A DNA stretch of 28,148 nucleotides from CAYPJE01 sp964410945 (GTDB taxonomy: Bacteria; Fidelibacterota; Marinisomatia; Marinisomatales; TCS56), in the NCBI GenBank assembly GCA_964410945.1, contig CAYPJE010000040.1, positions 1-28,148 of the forward strand, read 5' to 3'. The translations under genes and the position numbers were made by a program. The notes beneath the pieces were generated by a model. That model was not told the origin of the DNA, did not search any database, and saw only the letters and a program-made list of their open reading frames with translations. Shown piece after piece: positions 1 through 5,986 of this stretch (the first letter of the stretch is position 1; each line of letters starts with the position of its first letter).

Positions 1-75
1 TCCGGTATCTACTGGGCGGTGGTTGATAATGAATATGGAAACCGGCAGACATTACCAATAACGTTGTTGAAATAA
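1..75 (+). CDS. 3' end of an upstream gene (partial)
   Basis: An open frame enters from the left edge and ends at TAA 73-75. It gives 24 residues ending in TLPITLLK. It lies on the same strand as the lipoprotein gene that begins 11 bases later, so the two may be co-transcribed. The fragment is too short to identify and could be an open frame by chance. Confidence 0.45.
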   Translation, partial: SGIYWAVVDNEYGNRQTLPITLLK

Positions 76-86
76 GTGAGTGAATT

Positions 87-728
87 ATGAAACTGATAAT
101 CAGATTATCAATTGTGCTGTCAAGTCTGATTCTGGTGAGCTGTTCATCGGATGCCTGGCTTTTCCCTGTCCAGCATGCACAGACCAAACAGTTGCTGGTC
201 GAGAAATCAATCGGATATTATTTAGATAAAGAAGTAGAATTGAAAGCTAAATTCGGAATATATGAGCGGTCGGTACTGTTTATTGAACAAAACATTCCCT
301 GGTGGCGTTTTGGTCAGCCCACCAATAGACTTTTTAATAAACTACAGCAGACCAGCCATCATCATTTTATAATTAAACCGGTAAAAATGGTGGAATGGAC
401 TGCAGTTGAATATGCCGATCGTATTTTCGATCAGATACCGTGTGACCCGGAAAGTGGTGCGGCCGCAGAAATTATCAGTATTGACCGGCTAGTGTTTTTG
501 AATAATCACACTGCCGAGCTGCAGTTCAAAGTCTGGTCGGGAAAACTGAGTGCAATTACCTATGTTGCTCTGCTTGGCCGTGATAACCTGGGATGGGATG
601 TTGATAAATTGATGGTTGAGCCAATCAAAGCCGGCATCGATATGGACCAGGGAGCATCAGGCTGTAAATTATTTCATTATTTATGTAACCATATTAAGAA
701 AATTTCATTAACTTCACTCAGTAGATAA
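87..728 (+). CDS. Predicted lipoprotein of unknown function
   Basis: The 213-residue product begins with a classic lipoprotein signal: a lysine at 2, a hydrophobic stretch, and the lipobox LVSC with the lipidated cysteine at residue 19. The mature part of about 195 residues has no membrane segment, so it should be a soluble domain tethered to a membrane facing the periplasm or exterior. I recognise no family. It contains a tryptophan-rich stretch near residue 70 and two cysteines (around 119 and 193) that might form a disulfide. It follows the upstream partial gene by 11 bases and is followed by a small membrane-protein gene on the same strand. The start is the only ATG consistent with the signal peptide. 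Function is unknown. Confidence 0.8.
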   Translation: MKLIIRLSIVLSSLILVSCSSDAWLFPVQHAQTKQLLVEKSIGYYLDKEVELKAKFGIYERSVLFIEQNIPWWRFGQPTNRLFNKLQQTSHHHFIIKPVKMVEWTAVEYADRIFDQIPCDPESGAAAEIISIDRLVFLNNHTAELQFKVWSGKLSAITYVALLGRDNLGWDVDKLMVEPIKAGIDMDQGASGCKLFHYLCNHIKKISLTSLSR

Positions 729-733
729 GAGTA

Positions 734-755
734 CTGGTACCAGTTCAAATTTGAA
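734..755. repeat. Two abutting perfect palindromes
   Basis: CTGGTACCAG (734-743) is followed without a gap by TTCAAATTTGAA (744-755). Each is its own reverse complement. They lie just after the lipoprotein stop and 60 bases before the small membrane-protein gene. With no loop they would not form useful RNA hairpins, so a protein binding site on DNA is more plausible. The function is not known. Confidence 0.35.
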
Positions 756-815
756 TTTCGTTGAGGAGCTATTTTCTGAATAATTACCGGTATTTGAAAT
801 AAATAGTATGTAATA

Positions 816-1025
816 ATGAGTAAAATCGGTAAATCATCGTTGTTGAATAAATACAGGGAATTCTGGCGTATGGTCGCTGAACAACCGCCCTGGACACAAC
901 CAATCTGGAAATTTCTCCTGGTATTAGTTCCCGTTTTTATAATAGCTGACATCTTACTGATTTTATATGTCATTGCCGTTTTGATAATGCGGTCTATTGG
1001 TGTAACACCGCCGGCTTTCTGGTAA
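816..1025 (+). CDS. Small single-pass membrane protein, hypothetical
   Basis: The 69-residue product has a polar, basic N-terminal half with a tryptophan and proline-rich patch (EQPPWTQP, about residues 27-34). A long hydrophobic segment follows at about residues 38-59. The positive N-terminal part suggests that it stays in the cytoplasm. I recognise no family. No clear ribosome binding site precedes the ATG, and an in-frame stop 10 bases upstream rules out a longer version. A minus-strand open frame (677-973) overlaps it. I prefer the plus strand because of the sensible membrane topology and because it lies downstream of the lipoprotein gene. It converges on nnr with only 9 bases between the stop codons. 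Confidence 0.5.
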   Translation: MSKIGKSSLLNKYREFWRMVAEQPPWTQPIWKFLLVLVPVFIIADILLILYVIAVLIMRSIGVTPPAFW

Positions 1026-1034
1026 GAATTACTA

Positions 1035-2612
1035 CTAGCGGTCGATCAGTTCTGGTAAGATTGTACTGAGATATTCGTCTGATAAACCCTGCCGGTCATA
1101 ATTAACCGCCCGGGGCAGGAAGTTTAAAATATCGGTGGCGGTAATTCCATCGATACCGATTTCCTCCGCTGCCAGATCGCCAGCCAGGCCATGCAGAAAG
1201 ACACCTTTACAGACTGCCTTCTCAAGCTCCAATCCCAGACCGAAAGCAGCTGCAATCGTCCCGGTCAATACATCACCCGATCCGGCTGTTGCCATTCCCG
1301 AGTTGCCGCTCATATTGATAGTTATTTTCCCATTCGGATTTCCAACCAGACTGTGGGCGCCTTTCATGACAATATATGCGTCCAGTTCGCGTGCTGATTT
1401 CTGTAGTATGCCGATCGGGTTGCTGTTGATCTCGGCTACTGTTGAATCACTTATCCTGGCCATTTCACCCAGATGAGGTGTTAAAACAGTTGGTGCTTTT
1501 CGATCTTTAATTAACTGTAATTGTTGTGATATAATTGTCAGGCCGTCCCCATCAATCAGCAACGGTACTGAGATAGTTTTTACTAACTCACAAACTAATT
1601 CGCAGGTTTCGCTATCCAGTGAAATTCCTGGCCCAATGATTACGAAATCAGCTTTTCGGGCAACCTGGATCAGGTTGTCAAGATTACTCAAGGCCAGACT
1701 GCCGGACTCAGTTTCTTTTTGAGGGAGGAATACAATTTCACTGCCCTCGGCGGCAATTGTTTTTATTACAGTTTCCGGAGCAGCCAGCCGGGCGTATCCG
1801 CCACCGGCTTTGAGGAATGAATTGGCGGCGAAATGGGGGGCGCCATAATAACTGGCGGCCCCGGCGATTATCAGCGTGTCGCCGAATGATCCCTTGTGGC
1901 CGGCAGGATCGCGATCGGGAAGTTCAGTCCATTGGTTAAACTCCACCACCATATTATCATCCTGATATAATTCAGGGGGAAAAGAGATATGGCTGATATA
2001 AAGATCTCCGCAGTTATTATATCCGGGGTAGAGAATATTACCCAGTTTGGGCAGCCCGAAGGTAATTGTAAAATCGGCTTGGACGGCCACGCCCATGATC
2101 TGACCGTTATCACCATTGATTCCGGAAGGGATATCCACACTGACGACTGTTTTCCCGGCCTGATTGATACTGTTTATTATTTCGGCATATCTGCCTTCGA
2201 CTTTCCGGGTTATTCCTGTTCCGAATATTGCATCAACGATAACGGAAGAGGAATGTAATAAAACCGACAAATCATCAGCTGATTCAACTGCTGTGTTTTC
2301 GATTGGAAGGGCTTGCAGGATATCATAATTTTGTTGAGCAACTCCCGAATAGTTGGCCGGATCTCCGATTATCGCAACTGAAACCTGACCCTTTCGGGAG
2401 TATAATTCGCGGGCAATAACAAAACCGTCACCGCCATTGTTCCCCAAACCACAGACAACAAGAAAACTGGTATCAGGAATCTCGATATAGTCGGAAATGA
2501 CTCCAGTAACGGCCAATCCGGCGTTTTCCATCAACAGTAATTCAGGGATCTGGTAATTTTCAACTGCCGATCGATCCATATTCTGCATCTGTTTTACATT
2601 AGCTATTTTCAT
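1035..2612 (-). CDS. nnr: Bifunctional NAD(P)HX epimerase / ADP- or ATP-dependent NAD(P)HX dehydratase
   Basis: This enzyme repairs hydrated NADH and NADPH. The N-terminal domain (YjeF_N, about residues 1-215) epimerises the R and S forms, and the C-terminal ribokinase-like domain (about 230-515) dehydrates the S form using ADP or ATP. Visible motifs are CGLGNNGGDGF at 54-64 (epimerase nucleotide loop), DAIFGTG at 127-133, TPHLGE at 378-383, and GSGDVLTG at 444-451, whose Asp446 is the expected catalytic base. The length of 525 residues is normal for the fused form (E. coli YjeF). The gene lies 11 bases after the shikimate-kinase-like gene and is the last of a four-gene minus-strand run. The protein is cytoplasmic. 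Both domains look intact. Confidence 0.95.
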   Translation of the reverse strand: MKIANVKQMQNMDRSAVENYQIPELLLMENAGLAVTGVISDYIEIPDTSFLVVCGLGNNGGDGFVIARELYSRKGQVSVAIIGDPANYSGVAQQNYDILQALPIENTAVESADDLSVLLHSSSVIVDAIFGTGITRKVEGRYAEIINSINQAGKTVVSVDIPSGINGDNGQIMGVAVQADFTITFGLPKLGNILYPGYNNCGDLYISHISFPPELYQDDNMVVEFNQWTELPDRDPAGHKGSFGDTLIIAGAASYYGAPHFAANSFLKAGGGYARLAAPETVIKTIAAEGSEIVFLPQKETESGSLALSNLDNLIQVARKADFVIIGPGISLDSETCELVCELVKTISVPLLIDGDGLTIISQQLQLIKDRKAPTVLTPHLGEMARISDSTVAEINSNPIGILQKSARELDAYIVMKGAHSLVGNPNGKITINMSGNSGMATAGSGDVLTGTIAAAFGLGLELEKAVCKGVFLHGLAGDLAAEEIGIDGITATDILNFLPRAVNYDRQGLSDEYLSTILPELIDR

Positions 2613-2623
2613 GACATCCCCGA

Positions 2624-3145
2624 TTATAGTTGGTATTCTCCTGAATCAATAGCAATCTTTCTGATTGTAGTGGCTATCTGCTGAGCCGAATGTTGGTCAG
2701 TGGAAATGAATACATCAGACTGCTGGTATAATTTCATTCGATCATCCAACCATTCCTGTAAAACAGATTGTCCGGATGCCTCGATCAGAAACCGGTACTT
2801 CGAGAATTCAATCCGTTGGCTCAATACTTCTGCTGGTGCTTCCAGACAGAAAATCATTCCGGTTGCTTTCAAAAGTTGAATATTTTTCGGGTTGGTAATA
2901 ATTCCCGCGCTGCAGGCCACAACCTGCTGATTACCCTGGGATAACTCCATTAAAATGCTGTTTTCCATTTCAGTAATCGCGCTGTTCCCGAACAGGGTGT
3001 GGATCGATTCGAGCGATTGTTTATATACCGCTTCAATTGTTTCATCCATGTCTACGAAGCCCCATTCAATACGCTCGGCAAGTATTTTACCTACTGATGT
3101 TTTGCCGGAACCCATCATTCCAACCAGGTAGATATTTCTCTTCAT
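2624..3145 (-). CDS. Shikimate-kinase-like P-loop kinase with degenerate substrate site
   Basis: The 173-residue product has the size and fold pattern of AroK. Seen in the sequence are Walker A GMMGSGKTSVG (about residues 9-19), the acidic DMD pair (about 32-34) and a late arginine in DDRMKLY that matches the AroK R-x-PLY motif. Several residues that hold shikimate in AroK are changed. The FR arginine is replaced (GNSAITEME), the GGG motif reads SAG (VVACSAGI), and the lid motif RPLL reads YRFL. Nucleotide binding should be intact, but shikimate binding is doubtful. It may be a weakly active AroK, a kinase for another small molecule, or a non-catalytic relative. A possible promoter lies just upstream, and nnr follows after 11 bases. 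Confidence 0.75.
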   Translation of the reverse strand: MKRNIYLVGMMGSGKTSVGKILAERIEWGFVDMDETIEAVYKQSLESIHTLFGNSAITEMENSILMELSQGNQQVVACSAGIITNPKNIQLLKATGMIFCLEAPAEVLSQRIEFSKYRFLIEASGQSVLQEWLDDRMKLYQQSDVFISTDQHSAQQIATTIRKIAIDSGEYQL

Positions 3146-3174
3146 AAAAAAAATCCGTTCTATCGATACTGTAA

Positions 3175-3201
3175 ATTGTAGGTTCGGGAACTATAATTCA
3201 A
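3175..3201 (-). promoter_or_regulatory. Possible promoter for the kinase-like gene and nnr
   Basis: Read on the minus strand, TTGAAT (3196-3201) and TACAAT (3175-3180) resemble -35 and -10 boxes, but the 15-base spacer is short. The spacer holds a small inverted repeat, GTTCGGGAAC (3182-3191), that could be an operator. The site falls in the 65-base gap after the CPBP gene, the largest gap in this operon. Confidence 0.3.
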
Positions 3202-3210
3202 CTATTCATT

Positions 3211-3837
3211 TCAGAATGGTAGAATAAGGAATACGGCTATATCCCAGATTGTGTGGCTGACTATATTCAATAAAACCGATTGATAGCGAAGGTATAGTAA
3301 GCCCCAGAATATACCACAGATGGCTGCTGCCAATACCAGGACAGGATTGCCACTGCTGATATGGACAGCTGAATAGATAATGGTGGTAATTATGAATCCC
3401 GTCCAGGGACCGAGTGAATGATGCAATTTACGTTGGATGAATCCACGCCAGAGAATCTCTTCTCCAGGCCCGATAACGAATAACATTAGTGAAGCAATAC
3501 GGATAACCGATGCCGTGGATTTATAGCCATATACCAGTTTAATGTCATCGGTGAGTGCCGGGATAATCAGGTGAATCAGTACATTCCCGATCCAGAAAAC
3601 CAGATATAACACCACTGCAGCAGCCAGACCAAAGATAATTTTTTTAACTGTATCTATTTTCCAGTCGATGAGCTGGGCCTTCACCCAATCCTTGTCCTGC
3701 CAGGTTATTGCCGCTATCAGCGAAACAAGGATTCCAGTCATGCCCCACCAGAAGTCTATTATGGCCAGATTGGCAAGTATAAACAGGGCCGGAAATAAAA
3801 TACCGGCTGCCACAATAATCATGGTCAGCAATGTCAT
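3211..3837 (-). CDS. CPBP-family intramembrane metalloprotease (Abi/Rce1-like)
   Basis: This 208-residue protein has about six hydrophobic segments and carries the family's metal-binding motifs: EEILWR with Glu126, Glu127 and Arg131, His159 in YSAVH, and HTIWD with His195 and Asp199. The family (CPBP, type II CAAX prenyl endopeptidase-like) cleaves substrates inside the membrane. In bacteria its members act in bacteriocin self-immunity, peptide processing or unknown roles, and no substrate can be assigned here. The gene starts 16 bases after menA ends and is probably translated from the same mRNA. All expected catalytic residues are present, so activity is plausible. Confidence 0.85.
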   Translation of the reverse strand: MTLLTMIIVAAGILFPALFILANLAIIDFWWGMTGILVSLIAAITWQDKDWVKAQLIDWKIDTVKKIIFGLAAAVVLYLVFWIGNVLIHLIIPALTDDIKLVYGYKSTASVIRIASLMLFVIGPGEEILWRGFIQRKLHHSLGPWTGFIITTIIYSAVHISSGNPVLVLAAAICGIFWGLLYLRYQSVLLNIVSHTIWDIAVFLILPF

Positions 3838-3853
3838 AAGGCTAAAGCTGCCG

Positions 3854-4822
3854 TTATATCAGCAGAAATAAAACCAACGCAATTATGCATAATGCTCCAT
3901 ATAAAAGATTCAGTTGGGCTGTGGCGCCATCGAGAGCTATGAAATCGTGGGGCTGTTTTGGCTTCTGGCGATTTTGGCCGATCCGGATCAACTGGAATGC
4001 TTTTGGGGCAGCCAGGAAGACAATTAGAAAAGTATAGGGCATTTTTTGATTCCAATCCAGGAAATATCCCGCCGTTACTAATGTCAATACAATCAAAAAA
4101 GGTAGCATGAGTAGTAATTGATAATAGAAGTTTGATGCCCCGTCACCGATCAATGCAGCGATTGTTTTTATTCCGCTGGCTTTGTCGGTTTGGATATCGC
4201 GCCAGTTATTGGCGTGTAATATTGCAACCACCAGGAGAGAAATGGGGACTGCCCAGATTACCGGTTTCGGATCTAAATAGCCGGTCTGAACAGTCCAGGC
4301 ACCCAGTGAACCCAGCAGGCCGAAATTCAGGAAAACAGCCAGATCCCCCAGGGCGTTGAATTTTAACGGGGCCGGGCCCCAGGTATACAAAATGCCGATT
4401 GTCACACCTAGCAATCCGATCCAGAATACCAGCATACTGGTCTGGATCACGATTACGATGCCGATAAGGGAACCCAGAATCAGGAACAGCCATCCGGCAA
4501 GCAAGCCTTCCTTGTGGCTGATCCAACCACGGATAACACCTCCTGAGACCGGATTAACCTGTTGATCAATCCCATGCTTATAATCATAGACATCATTCAG
4601 AAGGTTACTGCCGGTATGTAAAACAGCAATACCAATTAATGAAAGGATAAATAGAAACCAATTGAAATCGAGGCCCTCGACTGTCAATGCCAGAACACCA
4701 CCAAATATTACGGCAATAGTAGAGGCTGGCAGGGCAAAGGGGCGACAGGCAATCCACCATTTATTAAAGAATCCGGAAGGCATTGCTTTTTCTTTAGTTT
4801 CAGCAGCGTTTGTTTTATCCAT
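3854..4822 (-). CDS. menA: 1,4-dihydroxy-2-naphthoate polyprenyltransferase
   Basis: This integral membrane prenyltransferase of the UbiA superfamily attaches the polyprenyl tail to 1,4-dihydroxy-2-naphthoate, giving demethylmenaquinone. The two Asp-rich motifs that bind Mg-diphosphate are clear: NLLNDVYDYKHGID (73-86) and NNWRDIQTDKASGIKT (205-220). Eight or nine hydrophobic segments fill the rest, and the 322-residue length is typical. The CPBP protease gene follows after 16 bases. The start ATG has AGGA about 10 bases upstream. The presence of menA implies that the organism makes menaquinone and so has some quinone-linked electron transport alongside the soluble hydrogenase encoded further on. 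Other UbiA-family roles are less likely given the motif form. Confidence 0.9.
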   Translation of the reverse strand: MDKTNAAETKEKAMPSGFFNKWWIACRPFALPASTIAVIFGGVLALTVEGLDFNWFLFILSLIGIAVLHTGSNLLNDVYDYKHGIDQQVNPVSGGVIRGWISHKEGLLAGWLFLILGSLIGIVIVIQTSMLVFWIGLLGVTIGILYTWGPAPLKFNALGDLAVFLNFGLLGSLGAWTVQTGYLDPKPVIWAVPISLLVVAILHANNWRDIQTDKASGIKTIAALIGDGASNFYYQLLLMLPFLIVLTLVTAGYFLDWNQKMPYTFLIVFLAAPKAFQLIRIGQNRQKPKQPHDFIALDGATAQLNLLYGALCIIALVLFLLI

Positions 4823-4861
4823 TAATTGAATTTCCTGGTTTATTAATTAACGGAAGAAATT

Positions 4862-4898
4862 AACAAAGAAATAACCGGATCCGACAGGAACCGGTTAT
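4862..4898 (-). terminator. Rho-independent terminator of the minus-strand signalling operon
   Basis: ATAACCGG (4871-4878) pairs with CCGGTTAT (4891-4898). Inside, TCC and GGA pair around a GACA loop, separated from the outer stem by one A-A mismatch. Read on the minus strand the hairpin is followed by a T-rich stretch, TTTCTTTGTT. It lies 26 bases after the stop of the last response-regulator gene, where a terminator is expected. Confidence 0.75.
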
Positions 4899-4923
4899 GA
4901 ATCTGGAAGATAATAATAAATAT

Positions 4924-5586
4924 TTACCAGGGACCGTACCGATTATCCTGAGTCTCCTCCTCCTCTTCTTCTTCATGGACGCTTTTTATTTCATCCAGTT
5001 GGGGCTGGACGAATTTATCATAGCAATCTGGGCAGACACCATGACTGAATTCGGCATCTGAGAAATGAGAGATATAATTTTCAACCTGCTGCCAGTAATT
5101 ACTGTCATCGCGAATTTTTTTACAGTAGGAACAGATGGGCAGGATTCCCTTCAATGTTTTAATCTGCCCCATGGCGATTTGGAGTTCACTCACCCGGTCT
5201 GATAGCGTACTCTGAAGGTTGATAACACGCAGGCCGACATTGAGGCGAGCATGTAATTCTTCCCGATTGAATGGTTTGGTAATATAATCATCGGCTCCGG
5301 ATTCCAGACCTTCGATTAAATCTTCCCGGGATATTTTAGCGGTCAAAAGAATGATATAGGAGCCCTTCAATTTTTCATCGGCACGTATTCGCTGGCATAA
5401 TTCCATGCCATCGATCTCCGGCATCATCCAGTCAAGAATTACTAATTGCGGCGGATCGTCACTATTGAGAATTTTCCAGGCCTGAGCCCCATCTTCAACC
5501 GAGGTGACTTCGTAATCCCACTTCTGAAGTATGTTTTCAAGTAACAGACGGGAAGTTAAATCATCTTCAGCTATCAGAATCTTCAT
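4924..5586 (-). CDS. Response regulator with cysteine-rich C-terminal domain
   Basis: Residues 1-120 form a receiver domain (MKILIAEDD, phospho-acceptor Asp in VILDWMMP, Lys in YITKPF). After a short helical linker comes a domain starting ICSYCKKIRDDSNYW and ending CPDCYDKF. Its two CxxC pairs suggest a zinc site. This tail occurs on other receiver and PAS proteins, but its function is not established. The protein ends in a run of seven glutamates. I use the ATG at 5586 because the protein then begins like a normal receiver; a TTG four codons earlier is the alternative. The start overlaps the end of the previous gene by 20 bases, so translation is probably coupled. It is the last gene of the operon. 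Confidence 0.88.
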   Translation of the reverse strand: MKILIAEDDLTSRLLLENILQKWDYEVTSVEDGAQAWKILNSDDPPQLVILDWMMPEIDGMELCQRIRADEKLKGSYIILLTAKISREDLIEGLESGADDYITKPFNREELHARLNVGLRVINLQSTLSDRVSELQIAMGQIKTLKGILPICSYCKKIRDDSNYWQQVENYISHFSDAEFSHGVCPDCYDKFVQPQLDEIKSVHEEEEEEETQDNRYGPW

Positions 5587-5986
5587 CAGTTGAATCAATC
5601 AAGTTTAGTTCTTTCATTTTTAAGACTAATTGTTTTTCGATTATTGGTTTTACCAGATAACCCTGACACTGGTTACGCATCGCCTGCATGATATTTTCGT
5701 GGTCAGCCAGGGCTGTTGTCATAAGTACATTAACCCGTTTGTCCGGATCAATGCCGTGTCGCCGTTCCGTTTTGCGAATCATGGACAAGGTTTCATGACC
5801 ATCCATGATTGGCATCATAATATCGAGGCACATCAGATCAAAAGGTACGCCTTCACCAATTGCTTTGGCAAATAATGATACGGCCTGTTTCCCATTGGAA
5901 GCAAGTGAACATTCCCCGTATTTAGAAAGCTGTCGCTGCAACAGCTTCCGGCTGACAAAATCATCTTCAACTATCAGTATTTTCAT
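5567..5986 (-). CDS. Single-domain response regulator (CheY-like)
   Basis: The 139-residue product is a lone receiver domain. MKILIVEDD supplies the acidic pocket, LDIMMP the phospho-acceptor Asp, TTA the switch Thr, and YLVKPI the conserved Lys. A 15-residue acidic tail follows. Its ATG overlaps the stop of the hybrid kinase gene (ATGA, 5983-5986), and its own 3' end overlaps the next response regulator. This tight coupling suggests the three proteins work in one relay, with the HPt domain of the kinase as the likely phosphate donor. With no output domain, it should act by protein contact or as a phosphate sink. Confidence 0.92.
   Translation of the reverse strand: MKILIVEDDFVSRKLLQRQLSKYGECSLASNGKQAVSLFAKAIGEGVPFDLMCLDIMMPIMDGHETLSMIRKTERRHGIDPDKRVNVLMTTALADHENIMQAMRNQCQGYLVKPIIEKQLVLKMKELNLIDSTDEDSDS

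Noticed and set aside
677..973. Minus-strand open frame of 98 codons
   Set aside because: It overlaps the end of the lipoprotein gene and the small membrane-protein gene, has no recognisable feature, and would converge with nothing. The plus-strand frame has better topology.
3182..3191. LexA box
   Set aside because: GTTCGGGAAC has its arms in the reverse order to the Gram-positive LexA consensus GAAC-n4-GTTC and a 2-base spacer.
4951..4975. Microsatellite-type phase-variable repeat in the response-regulator tail
   Set aside because: It is a GAG/GAA codon mix, so slippage would change length by whole residues without a frameshift. It is noted as variable-length potential only.
5587..5598. 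TTG start four codons upstream for the cysteine-tailed response regulator
   Set aside because: The in-frame ATG at 5586 gives MKILIAEDD, the usual receiver beginning, and matches the neighbouring regulator.
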